Assembly: GCF_021655555.1 (NCBI RefSeq)
Contig: NZ_AP023086.1
Location: forward strand, 4,122,685 to 4,186,684
Source: Marinagarivorans cellulosilyticus
GTDB lineage: Bacteria > Pseudomonadota > Gammaproteobacteria > Pseudomonadales > Cellvibrionaceae
Direction of reading: 5' to 3'
Length of the DNA stretch: 64,000 nucleotides
Below the pieces are notes generated by a model. It was not told the DNA's origin and ran no database searches. It saw only the letters and a program-made list of their open reading frames with translations. The position numbers and the translations under genes are program-made. Positions 32,406-41,475 of the stretch are shown here, piece after piece. Position 1 is the first letter of the stretch, and every line of letters starts with the position of its first letter.

Positions 32406-34121
32406 CTACTTTGCCCGCAACTTCAGCCCTACAGAAACGACTTGACCACCATCAACCTCAATAACCACCAGTTTAACACCCCCTATTTTTAGAGCATCCC
32501 CCACCACCGGCTTCCCATGAAAACGCTTCACCAAGTACTGGCTAACACTGCAATCTGCATCTAACTCGGAGACATCGAAACCGTAAGCATGTCCAATTTC
32601 AGCAAGTTTTGTCTCTGGGTTAAGGACAAACTCACCAAAGAAATTATTTTTATGATTAGAGGCCGGCACAAATAACCGCGAATAATCAGCATGGGGGCTG
32701 GCCGCAAGTATCATTACCTGATCATCACTTTGCAACGTTTTTCCTGCGTGCTCATCAACCAATACACCACGGCGAATAATACCGACGACTTGGCTTCCCT
32801 CAATAGCTGGCAATTGATGGAGCTTACACCCTTGCGCACTACTGCCGGCGAACACTCGGTAAACAAAAATTTCTGTATCTTGTTCTTGCTGAATTTTTAG
32901 CTGTAAATATTCCGGCTCTTTAGCGCTAGGCGGCAATGCAACTTGTAGCCAGCCAGCTACGCGTGCGATAGTCCAGCCTTGCAGAATTAAAGAAATCAAT
33001 ACAACGAAAAAAACCAACTCAAAAACGGTTTTTGTTTGCTCTACTCCTGCTAGCGATGGAAACAACGCCAGTATGATAGGCACAGCCCCGCGCAGTCCAC
33101 ACCAACTAATAAACAACTGTTCTCGCCACGGGTAACGAAACGGCAGCAGCGCTAACAACACCGCAACCGGCCGCGCGACAAATATTAAAATAAGTGCTAC
33201 AAATAATGCTGGAATGATAATAGGAGGCAAATCACTTGGCGTAATCAGCAAACCCAGCATCAAAAACATACCAATTTGGCTTAGCCATGCTATACCATCG
33301 TGAAAACGGTGAATATCGCTACTGTGCGGTAACGATTGATTACCAAGCATTGCGCCAGCAATAAAAATAGCGAGAAAACCACTGCCGCCGCACAGTGCCG
33401 TTAAACCAAAAATGCTCATGCCCCCAGCGAGCGCTAATAACGGGTACAAAGATGTGATTAACGGCAAGCGTTGAAGTAAATATGACAACACAACACCACC
33501 GCAATAACCAAGGGCCAAGCCTAAGCCCATCTGTTTTACAAACTCGCCAGCAATGGCCCAAACTTGGTTTTCTGAGCCAGCTAGCTGCATCACCTCAACC
33601 AATGTAATGGTTAAAAAGATGGCCATTGGGTCATTAGAACCAGATTCGATTTCAAGGGTTGCCCCGGTCCGCTCTTTTAAGTCGAAACCGGCATTGCGCA
33701 AAAGTCCAAATACTGCAGCAGCATCGGTAGAGCCAACAATAGCGCCAATTAATAAGCTTTCTAACCACGGCAAGTTAAGAATAAAATGCACTGCAGCGCC
33801 GGTAGTACCGGCCGTCAAAATAACGCCCAGTGTTGCCAACGACAATGCCGGTTTTAAACTAATGCGAAATGTGTCTTTGCGGGTACCTAGCCCGCCATCA
33901 AAAATAATCAACGCCAGCGCAATATTGCCAAATAAAAAAGCTAACTCGAAGTCATTAAAGTTAATGCCCCCAGGCCCATCCTCGCCGGCAAGCATGCCCA
34001 ATATTAAAAAAATCAGCAGCACCGGCGCACCTATACGGCGAGTAAAAGCACTCGCCAATACACACAACAACGACAATAAAGCCGCGCCGAAAATAAATTG
34101 GTACGTTAAATCAATACTCAT
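32406..34121 (-). CDS. nhaP2: K+/H+ antiporter, NhaP2/CvrA type
   Basis: 571-residue inner-membrane cation/proton antiporter. About twelve helices (residues 1-390) carry the CPA1 blocks GMLAGEDGPGGINF, ALIIFDGGLGTR and the ion-site segment GSTDAAAVFGLL. A cytoplasmic RCK_C/TrkA-C domain follows (about 405-490, with DDQVMILAASP), then a CorC/HlyC-like domain to the end (VSQYLVKRFHGKPVVGDALKIGG). This three-part layout is that of NhaP2, which exports K+ and Na+ in exchange for protons. Length fits the family. Confidence 0.92.
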   Translation of the reverse strand: MSIDLTYQFIFGAALLSLLCVLASAFTRRIGAPVLLIFLILGMLAGEDGPGGINFNDFELAFLFGNIALALIIFDGGLGTRKDTFRISLKPALSLATLGVILTAGTTGAAVHFILNLPWLESLLIGAIVGSTDAAAVFGLLRNAGFDLKERTGATLEIESGSNDPMAIFLTITLVEVMQLAGSENQVWAIAGEFVKQMGLGLALGYCGGVVLSYLLQRLPLITSLYPLLALAGGMSIFGLTALCGGSGFLAIFIAGAMLGNQSLPHSSDIHRFHDGIAWLSQIGMFLMLGLLITPSDLPPIIIPALFVALILIFVARPVAVLLALLPFRYPWREQLFISWCGLRGAVPIILALFPSLAGVEQTKTVFELVFFVVLISLILQGWTIARVAGWLQVALPPSAKEPEYLQLKIQQEQDTEIFVYRVFAGSSAQGCKLHQLPAIEGSQVVGIIRRGVLVDEHAGKTLQSDDQVMILAASPHADYSRLFVPASNHKNNFFGEFVLNPETKLAEIGHAYGFDVSELDADCSVSQYLVKRFHGKPVVGDALKIGGVKLVVIEVDGGQVVSVGLKLRAK

Positions 34122-34165
34122 AATGCACCAGATATAAGCCGGGCAGGCAAAGCTGCCCAGCGTTT

Positions 34166-36676
34166 TTAAGGAATGAGATCTAACTGCGCCTGCATTTCTT
34201 CACGAGTTTGGCGCAATTGTAGCAGGCCTTTGTTTTGCCTGCGCCGGCTTAAATAAAACAGTATTGGCGAAGCAATAAATATTGACGAGCTGGTACCAAT
34301 AACAATGCCAAACAACATCGGCAAGGCAAAACTAGCCACGGCGGCACCGCCAAATAGACCCATCGGTAATAAGGCAATAAATGTTGTTACGGAAGTATAA
34401 ACCGTACGCGTAAGGGTTGACGATATACTCTCATTTAATGCCGATAACATGGGCTTGTCGGGCTCTGCTCTTAGGGTTTCACGTATGCGGTCAAACACAA
34501 CAACCTTATCGTTTACAGAGTAACCAATCAGCGCAAGTAATGCCGCGACGGCGGTTAAATTAAATTCGACGCCGGTTAATGCAAAAAAACCAATAGTTTT
34601 CGCTAAATCCAACGCAATCGTTATTGTCGCCGCCAACGCAAAATGCGATTCAAACCGAAACCATAAATACAACAGCATACCTACGCCAGCTAACAAAATA
34701 GCCAATACAGTAGCATCGGCAAAACCGCCACTCACTTTAGGGCCAACCATATCAACGCGAGGAAAACTAGCCTCGGCCTGTAGTTGAGTGACAGCACTTT
34801 TTACCGCACTCACTTGATCGGCCGCTGCAGCGTTGGCCGCATCGGCAGGCAAGCGCACCAAATACCGGCCGGGCTGTTCAAATTCTTGAATTGCCGCTTC
34901 CCCTAACGAATATGCAGCAAACTGCGCGCGCAAATCCGCACTTTCCGTGTTGTTCGCAACAACCTCAACAACTGTTCCGCCGGTAAAGTCGACCCCATAT
35001 TCAAGCCCAGGTTTAGCATACAAGGCGATGGCCGCAATGGATAAAATGGCCGATAGCGCCAAACCCACAACGCGACCTTTTAAAAAATTAAATGGTACAT
35101 GGCCAAGCTTATCTAATACTTTAATTCCCGATAAAGCCAGCGGTTGTTGTTCGCGCCCTTTGATAGTGCGCATCATCAACAAACGCGTGACTCCCATCGC
35201 GGTAAACAATGAAGTAAGTAGGCCAATACCAATGGTTACGGCAAAACCGCGTACAGGGCCGCTGCCAACCATAAATAACAAACTCACGGCAATTAATGTT
35301 GTTGCGCTGGAATCGATAATAGTGCCGTAAGCACGACCAAAACCAACCTGCAAAGCCTGCCACGCCGGCAACCCACGCCGCGTTTCTTCGCGAATGCGCT
35401 CGTTAATAAGAATGTTGGCATCAACGGCCATACCAATAGTGAGAATAATACCCGCAATTCCCGGCAGCGTTAACGTTGCACCTAGCAGGCTTAAAATACC
35501 CATAACCAATGCAAAGTTAACCGCCAAACTCACACACGCAATAGCCCCCCAACGCCCATAAATGGTCAGCATAAATAACAACACAACAGCTGCGCCTGCC
35601 AACCCGGTAGTCAACCCCATCGCGATTGCATCGCTACCTAAATCTGGGCCAACGGTACGCTCTTCCACAACATCTAACGGAATGGGTAAAGCACCAGCAC
35701 GTAGCAGCAATGCCAACTCGCTTGCTTGGCGGGCATCAAATTCACCGCTAATTTCCCCGCTACCACCGGCGATAACACCGCGAATAACCGGCGCCGTTAA
35801 CACTTTATCATCGAGCACAATCGCCAAAACACGGCCAATATTTTTGCGTGTCATGTCGCCAAATTTTCGCGCGCCCTCATTATCGAGCTTAAAATTAACC
35901 ACCGGTTGTTGGTTGTCTTGATTAAACGCAAACTGGGCATCACTTACGTGCTGCCCTTCAAGCGCTACATGAGACTCCAAAACATAAAGCCTGTCGCTAT
36001 TGGCATCCGGCAAGGTAATGTTTGTAGCTGAATGCTGCGTGTTAGCGGCCCAATGAAAAGTCATTTTGGCCGTTGTGCCCAGTAAAGCACGTATTTCAGA
36101 TGGATCTTCGACACCCGGCATTTGAACCAAAATATACTCTGAACCTTGCCGCGTGATACTGGGTTCGACCAAGCCACTTTCATCAAGGCGGCGACGTAAA
36201 ACTTCTAGACTTCGCTCGATGGCATCCTTTTGAAAATGCTCACGCGCCGCATCAGTAAGGCTCACAGAAAGCTGGGTGTCTTGCACTCTGGTAGCCACCA
36301 AAGCAAAGCCATCGGCAGATTGCATCGCTTTAGCCTGCCCCCGTCCTACGTCAACGCCTGGCGCATTATTAAAACTTAAAATAATCGCGTCGCTATCGGC
36401 TTTTATCAGCTGATGACCAATGCGAGCGTCGCGAAGCTGGCCTGTTAAGGATTGAGCGATTTTTTCGTGCTCAGCTTTTACTAATTCCTGAAAATTGGCT
36501 GCCAGCAACAAATGCGAACCGCCTTGTAAATCAAGCCCAAGTGATACGGTGTTATTAAGATAAGCCGCAGGCAACCATTTGACTGCCCCCGACGGTAGTA
36601 AATTCGGCAACGCGCACAGCAGTACGGCCGCCGTGATTAGGCCATATGCAATGGCCCGCAAACGCAGTGATTTCAT
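34166..36676 (-). CDS. secDF: SecD-SecF single-chain translocation protein
   Basis: Uses the proton gradient to help pull exported proteins through SecYEG. 836 residues in which SecD (about 1-510) and SecF (about 525-815) are fused. SecD shows VSLGLDLQGGSHLLL, the P1 head, and the helix block GIAGIILTIGMAVDANILINE with the conserved Asp. SecF starts near FNFLKGRVVGL, with YGVDFTGGTVVEV and LIGYSVNDKVVVFDRIRE. Most gammaproteobacteria have separate secD and secF beside yajC, tgt and queA; none of these is here, so this is probably an extra copy. The preceding repeat element lies in its upstream region. Confidence 0.93.
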   Translation of the reverse strand: MKSLRLRAIAYGLITAAVLLCALPNLLPSGAVKWLPAAYLNNTVSLGLDLQGGSHLLLAANFQELVKAEHEKIAQSLTGQLRDARIGHQLIKADSDAIILSFNNAPGVDVGRGQAKAMQSADGFALVATRVQDTQLSVSLTDAAREHFQKDAIERSLEVLRRRLDESGLVEPSITRQGSEYILVQMPGVEDPSEIRALLGTTAKMTFHWAANTQHSATNITLPDANSDRLYVLESHVALEGQHVSDAQFAFNQDNQQPVVNFKLDNEGARKFGDMTRKNIGRVLAIVLDDKVLTAPVIRGVIAGGSGEISGEFDARQASELALLLRAGALPIPLDVVEERTVGPDLGSDAIAMGLTTGLAGAAVVLLFMLTIYGRWGAIACVSLAVNFALVMGILSLLGATLTLPGIAGIILTIGMAVDANILINERIREETRRGLPAWQALQVGFGRAYGTIIDSSATTLIAVSLLFMVGSGPVRGFAVTIGIGLLTSLFTAMGVTRLLMMRTIKGREQQPLALSGIKVLDKLGHVPFNFLKGRVVGLALSAILSIAAIALYAKPGLEYGVDFTGGTVVEVVANNTESADLRAQFAAYSLGEAAIQEFEQPGRYLVRLPADAANAAAADQVSAVKSAVTQLQAEASFPRVDMVGPKVSGGFADATVLAILLAGVGMLLYLWFRFESHFALAATITIALDLAKTIGFFALTGVEFNLTAVAALLALIGYSVNDKVVVFDRIRETLRAEPDKPMLSALNESISSTLTRTVYTSVTTFIALLPMGLFGGAAVASFALPMLFGIVIGTSSSIFIASPILFYLSRRRQNKGLLQLRQTREEMQAQLDLIP

Positions 36677-36980
36677 GTGATAACTCGTGTTGTAATTTTG
36701 TAACTATTCACCCGTAAAAAATATTACTCACTCAGAGGGCTGATTGATTATTTTCTAGGCATTCACGCGCAGGGCCTTACAGGGATTGTAAGGAGAGAAA
36801 GCGCAGGAGCACGCTTTCCAGAGCAGGTGCATAGTGCCCATGGATGGCTTGAACGGCCTAGAAAATGATCGATTAGCACTCAATTTCACAGCTGGCTGAA
36901 TAGTTACGTAATTTTTATTAAAAACAGCAAAACCTAGTGAAAAAGCAATTCACCAAGCAATGCTCGAAACAATAAAAGAG
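36677..36980. other. Intergenic region upstream of secDF
   Basis: Contains the inverted-repeat element copy B at 36738-36877 and no gene. The secDF promoter would lie between the element and 36676 or within the element itself. Confidence 0.5.
36738..36877. repeat. Inverted-repeat intergenic element, copy B
   Basis: Terminal arms 36738-36760 and 36856-36877 pair at 19 of 22 positions. Inside are two clean hairpins: CCTTACA-GGGAT-TGTAAGG (36775-36793) and GAAAGCG-CAGGAGCA-CGCTTTC (36797-36818, the second arm at 36812-36818), followed by CCATGGATGGCTTGA. It shares ordered blocks with copy A at 27454-27626. It has no transposase and no coding frame, so it resembles a miniature inverted-repeat or structured element. 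Confidence 0.82.
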
Positions 36981-37391
36981 TTACACGAAAGGTGGCGCGC
37001 GCGATTGCGGCTGTTGATTGCTCCGCGGATAAAGCGAAACATTAAAAGAAGTGCGATAAAGACTATTAGCAACCAATGGCGAATGCACAGGCCAAGTAGC
37101 TGCATCACTGCAAACATCCTGCATGCCATCAAATAGGCTATCGCGAGTGTAGTCACCCACATTTTTTAAACGCTTACTAAAATGTGAGTTATTCGCTGCT
37201 ACCGAATACCAAAGCTGGCCAGCTACACTCAGCGGTTGCTGACCCAATCGACTGGAGGCCTGCGAGCCCAAAATACATGCGAGCGCAAGCACAAAACCTA
37301 GACTAAGGCTTAGCTTCGACAACGATGAAATTGGGCGAAAGCGATTCAAAGGCGGCTCTTGTTTATGCTTATTTACGCTAGCTAGTTGCAA
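36981..37391 (-). CDS. Doubtful ORF with signal-like N-terminus
   Basis: A 136-codon open frame with no in-frame ATG near its start (TTG at 37391 or 37349). A hydrophobic stretch (about 27-45, LSLSLGFVLALACILGS) could be a signal peptide, followed by a soluble stretch QLWYSVAANNSHFSKRL and a Pro/Gln/Arg-rich end. No family is recognised and no good ribosome site is seen. It may be a real small secreted protein, a decayed gene or chance. Confidence 0.35.
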   Translation of the reverse strand: MQLASVNKHKQEPPLNRFRPISSLSKLSLSLGFVLALACILGSQASSRLGQQPLSVAGQLWYSVAANNSHFSKRLKNVGDYTRDSLFDGMQDVCSDAATWPVHSPLVANSLYRTSFNVSLYPRSNQQPQSRAPPFV

Positions 37392-37529
37392 ACATGATGG
37401 AGGCTACAGGTTTTAATTCAAGCCTAACGGGCCAAGTTAGCGATCAGCAACATTGAATGGAGCGCCCCTAGGCGCGTACAAGAAGTTATTGCCGTGATCG
37501 TACCCTAAAACCTGAGCACTCACTGGCGA

Positions 37530-37883
37530 TTAACTTTTTAGAAGCGTTTTAAAACCACCGTAAATAAGCCGCTTACCGTCAAAGGGCATTGGGTTATTTT
37601 CCGCAGACATTCTTGGGTCTTCCATCATCGCCCCCCAACCAGAATCGCGCACCTCTTTTGAAGGCCAAACAACCCACGAAAAAACTACCGTTTCGTGCTC
37701 TTCAGCTTTAACGGCCATAGGTAAAGAAGTCACCTCACCTGCAGGCACGTCATCCCCCCAGTTTTCAACGACCTCTAGCGCTCCACTTTCTTTAAATAAC
37801 TCGGCAGCAATTTTAGCGTGTTCGATATACTTAGCTTTATTTTCAGAGGGTACTGCAGCAACAAAACAATCGACATATGACAT
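37530..37883 (-). CDS. DUF1428 family protein (YbaA-like)
   Basis: 117-residue cytoplasmic protein. ATG 37883 (MSYVDCFVAAVP) is preferred, with AAGGA 8 bases upstream, over the longer open frame to 37937. The family is recognised from the start YVDCFVAAVPSENKAKY, the centre GDDVPAGEVTSLPMAVKAEEHETVVFSW and the end MPFDGKRLIYGGF. It is a dimeric alpha/beta-barrel-like fold of unknown function. Confidence 0.88.
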   Translation of the reverse strand: MSYVDCFVAAVPSENKAKYIEHAKIAAELFKESGALEVVENWGDDVPAGEVTSLPMAVKAEEHETVVFSWVVWPSKEVRDSGWGAMMEDPRMSAENNPMPFDGKRLIYGGFKTLLKS

Positions 37884-38193
37884 GTGCTTTTCCTTATCAC
37901 TCTTTCGCGGCATGAATTTTGGCTTAATGCGGGGCACAGCCGAAAGCTGTTAGGCACACTTTGCCAAGTGAGTAGCTATTCAAAACTAATTGCTTTCAAA
38001 TTTAAAGAGCGCACATCAAGTAAACACAAAAAATGCCGCCTAAAAAATGACTTTAATGCTAGACAACCGCCCTGCACCTCACGCCACAAACATGCTGCGC
38101 GCACTTTTATACATAAGCAGATTAAAGAAAAACCTCAGCTGACCAATAACACATTAAAATCAAAACAGAGAGCATCACCCTTCCTCTCCTGAC
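37884..38193. other. Intergenic region, nothing recognised
   Basis: 310 bases between the DUF1428 and GrpB-family genes. A 102-codon plus-strand frame here shows no family features and runs opposite to both neighbours. No clear hairpin or promoter was found. Confidence 0.45.
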
Positions 38194-38697
38194 TTAGCAG
38201 TTAACACTCCCATTAAGTACTGCCTGAATGAATGGCCACTTTTTCTGAGTATATGCTTCGCGATCAAGAGAATTATCTTTGGCAAGATTGACCTTTAGAT
38301 CAGTGTATTTTTGGGCTATTTTCTTATTGCTACGTAAAATATCGCGGAACCGTAACCGTTCACACCAAAGTTCGCTTTGATAGGGTATTAGATGGAGGTG
38401 ATGCGTCCGGTATTCAGGCTTAGGCTTGCAAAACCAATGCATGACATCAGTTTTATATGGGTAGTAGCAATAATCGATTTTTGATAGCGCATCTATGGCT
38501 GGGCGAGATACCTCTAGGCTTTTAACGCCAAACATAATATCAATCACTGGTTTAGCGGTAAGATCCGGGACGGAGGTGCTGCCCACATGCTCTATTGCTC
38601 CACATAACCATTCACCAGCCACCTGAAATAATCTAGCCCTTTCCTGCTCAAAGAGTTTAGGCCATTGAGAGTTGTACTTTTCAAGTTCAATTGTCAT
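38194..38697 (-). CDS. GrpB family protein (UPF0157)
   Basis: 167 residues with the nucleotidyltransferase-like GrpB pattern: YNSQWPKLFEQERARL, IEHVGSTSVPDLTAKPVIDIM and the later HHLHLIPYQSELWCERLRFRDIL. The segment HVGSTSVPxLxAKPxIDI is the family signature and resembles the minimal nucleotidyltransferase active site. Function is unknown. It stands alone. Confidence 0.9.
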   Translation of the reverse strand: MTIELEKYNSQWPKLFEQERARLFQVAGEWLCGAIEHVGSTSVPDLTAKPVIDIMFGVKSLEVSRPAIDALSKIDYCYYPYKTDVMHWFCKPKPEYRTHHLHLIPYQSELWCERLRFRDILRSNKKIAQKYTDLKVNLAKDNSLDREAYTQKKWPFIQAVLNGSVNC

Positions 38698-38869
38698 ATC
38701 GAAATAACTAGGCGTTAACGCGCTGTAGAAAATGAGAGCAAATCATCTCATTTTTCGTATATCCATCAAGCGCTTTTCTTGACTCACTCGACCGTAAGAA
38801 TTCAGGTCCTTCTAGCCACCTCGCATTAAATAGCTCCTCTCAATCAGGCACCTCGGCCCCTAGCGCTTA

Positions 38870-38889
38870 CATTGACACCGCTTTCAATG
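38870..38889. promoter_or_regulatory. Possible LacI/GalR-family operator
   Basis: CATTGA and TCAATG form perfect 6-base arms around CACCGCTT, with a central CG as in LacI-family sites. It lies about 40 bases upstream of the -35 box of the downstream promoter, which fits an activator or distal site better than simple blocking. Assignment is tentative. Confidence 0.35.
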
Positions 38890-38929
38890 TGAACCAGCTT
38901 CCATATTGCATATTTAACCGGCCCCTTTG

Positions 38930-38958
38930 TTGACAGGCAAGACAAGCAATATCATATT
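38930..38958 (+). promoter_or_regulatory. Sigma70-type promoter before the second DUF1592 gene
   Basis: TTGACA (38930-38935), a 17-base spacer, then CATATT (38953-38958, 4 of 6 to TATAAT). The predicted start of transcription is about 85 bases before the ATG at 39051. Confidence 0.55.
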
Positions 38959-39050
38959 TGTTGTATATGTTGTTTTTTACACCAAATACAAAAATACATT
39001 ATTAAATAACAATCAAACAACACCGGTCCGTTTACCGAAAAGGGTTGATC

Positions 39051-41447
39051 ATGAAGCTTAAATCCATGCTTGCCGGCTGCTGCATTTTACTGCTTGCCGC
39101 CTGCGTTGCCGAACCAGAAGTTAGCTCCTCCAGCATCGAATCATCGATGAGTGACACACCGGCATCCAGTAGCGCATCATCAAATACTGCAACGCCGAAG
39201 TTAGATGGAAAAAGCCTTTATGAAACAACCTGCGCGGGCGTTTGCCACTCACTAGAGGGGGTAGGTAGTTTATTTCCACTCAATAATGACCTACTCAGTA
39301 GCGCAGACATGATCGCCGTTATTCGCGACGACATGCCAGACGGCAATGCCCTAGCCTGCGGCCAACTGTGCGCCGAAGCCGTTACCGACTACATCAAAAA
39401 CACCTTATTTAATCGGCCGGTCAGTAGCCAAAGCTCTAGTAGTCAAAACAATCAAAGCTCATCGAGTGATGCGCCTGTAATGGGAACCATCATAGAGCGA
39501 GGCGCTACCTTGTATTTCCGCGATACCGCAGCTGGCTCTTGCGCTTCGTGCCACGGCAACGACGGTGAAGGCATTGCCAATAAAGGCGGTGCATTAGTGG
39601 CGCGTGACGGTGATGCTTTTGAATCGTGCGATAGTTGTGGCTCTATCGGTGGCTTAACACAATATATCGACACTAAAATGCCTAACGGCGGAGCCCACTT
39701 ATGCCAAGGCCAATGCGCAGAAGATATTGCGGCCTATATTATGGAAACCTTTAACGACGGCTACCAAGCGGCCAACTGCAACGACCCTATCCAAAAAGCC
39801 ACGCCCATGCGCCGCTTAAATAAAGTAGAAATTGCCAACGCGGTCCATGATGTTTTTGGTGCCGGCGCAGCGGAACTCGCAGCCACGCTACCCGACGAAA
39901 CTGAAGTGATTGGCGGCTTTGCAACCGTAGGCAGTGCACTAAGCACCTCAGAAGACTGGACCCAGGCATTACTTGAAGGCGCGTTAAATGCCGCCGATGC
40001 CATAGTTAATGCCGGCAAGTTTCCCACCTGTGGCGACGCGATTGCCCTAGTAGAACCACAACCCACACTAGGAGAATGCACAACCACCGGCCAGTGCCGA
40101 ACACTCTACGCCAATGCCACCGATTGCAACAATGCCGCAGGCGGCGTTTGCTATTGCGGCACAGAATTGTGCGGCAATAGCGCCCCCACACCAAACCAAT
40201 GTTTTGAAACTTCGACCCAATCAATTGCGCAGCTAATGTTCCGCCGACAGTTAAACAATGCTGAATTTATGCGCTTTGACAACTTGCGCCGCGAAGTCAG
40301 TAACAAAACCGGTAACGATGCCGACGGCTATAAAGCCGTTGTAGCTTCTATGATTAGCTCGCCTCGCTTTATGTTCGCTCTAGCCGCAGACGATAAAACC
40401 CAAGCTCGCAATTTAACCCCTGCCGAATTGGCTGACCGCCTCGCCATGGCATTATGGGGCTCTATTCCCGATGCCACATTATTAGCCGCTGCAAATAATA
40501 ATGACCTAGAGGGCGAACAACTGGACCAACAGATTAACCGCATGATGAAGGATGCTAAGTTCGACCGTTTTTCGCAGGTTTTTGTCGATGCTTGGATTGG
40601 TTTTGGCGGCTAAAAACAAGAAGGCTCGGACCTTGATATTAGCGACCAAGCTTGGCAGCAATTACTCGCCGACATGCAAACAGAAACACGCTTATTTATC
40701 ACCCATATTATTCAAAACAATTTACCCATTAACGAAATTTACACGGCTGATTACTCTTTCCTTAATGCGCGTTTACAAAAGCATTACGGCTTAACTGAAA
40801 CAACCAACAATACCCTTTTTGTTAAAACTCACTTCCCCGCTAATAGCAGCCGCCGCGGTTTAATGACACACGCCTCGGTATTAGCAAAAGCCTTCGACGG
40901 TAGTAAAACCTCTGTTGTAGTGCGCGGCGTACTTCCCTTAGAAGCATTTACCTGTACAGCACCAGAGCCACCCTTAAATAACCCCGCTGTAGAAAATGCC
41001 GTTAACGAACAAGCCAACTCCAACTTAACAGAAAAAGAAAAAATTCTAGACCGCGCCAGCCGAGACGCCTGCAAAACCTGCCATGCAGAAATCGACCCCA
41101 TTGGCTGGGCCTTTACCGAGTTTGGTTTAGCCGGACAAAGCGTTAGCTTCGACCCTGACGGAGACCCACTCAACGTCCACGGCGAACTTTACGGCCAAGA
41201 CTTTAGCAACGCCGCCGGCATGATTAACGTAATGGCAGCAAAAGCACATTTCGCTCCTTGCTTTGCAACCAAATTTTTAATTCACACCATTGGCCGCAAA
41301 GTACAACCAACGCGCAGTACCGAAGACCAATGCGCAATAGAAACAGCAGTAGAAAAAGCCACTAACGATGGATCGGTAGGCGCCAAAGATTTGCTTAAAG
41401 CAATACTCACAAGCAAGACAAGCACCTACACCGGAACAATCCAATAA
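39051..41447 (+). pseudogene. Second DUF1592/DUF1588 c-heme lipoprotein gene, split by an in-frame stop
   Basis: A single reading frame of about 800 codons is interrupted once, by TAA at 40611-40613; the same frame continues without other stops to 41447. ATG 39051 has AGGG upstream and begins a lipoprotein signal with lipobox LLAAC. Order: Ser-rich linker, cytochrome-like domain with CAGVCH, a second Ser-rich linker, cytochrome c domain with CASCH and MPNGG, then DUF1587/1595/1592 blocks (VDAWIGFGG just before the stop), and after it DUF1588 with CKTCHAEIDPIGWAF and DUF1585. The stop falls where relatives have a hydrophobic residue (compare FFNQWLDIEKL in the first copy), so TTA to TAA is likely. 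It may be a recent pseudogene or a sequencing error. Confidence 0.85.
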
Positions 41448-41475
41448 CAATATCTGTCGATACTGGAGCCAAATA

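Larger units (their letters stand above)
38698..39050. other. Intergenic region upstream of the second DUF1592 gene
   Basis: No gene is seen. It contains the palindrome GCGTTAACGC (38712-38721), a hairpin AAAATGAG/CTCATTTT (38729-38736 with 38747-38754) whose T run is on the plus strand, a possible LacI-type site (38870-38889) and a likely promoter (38930-38958). Confidence 0.55.

Noticed and set aside
34140..34165. GC-rich hairpin (GGGCAG/CTGCCC) after secDF
   Set aside because: The T run is on the plus strand, opposite to the secDF transcript, so terminator function for secDF is not supported.
36677..37529. Complete insertion sequence near the repeat copy B
   Set aside because: Inverted arms exist but there is no transposase-like frame and no convincing target duplication.
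38729..38754. Hairpin AAAATGAG/CTCATTTT as a plus-strand terminator
   Set aside because: No plus-strand gene lies upstream for it to serve; it may be a leader structure or chance, so it is only mentioned in the intergenic entry.
40611..40613. Programmed recoding of the stop as an amino acid
   Set aside because: The codon is TAA, not TGA or TAG, and no downstream structured element typical of recoding was seen; a nonsense mutation is simpler.
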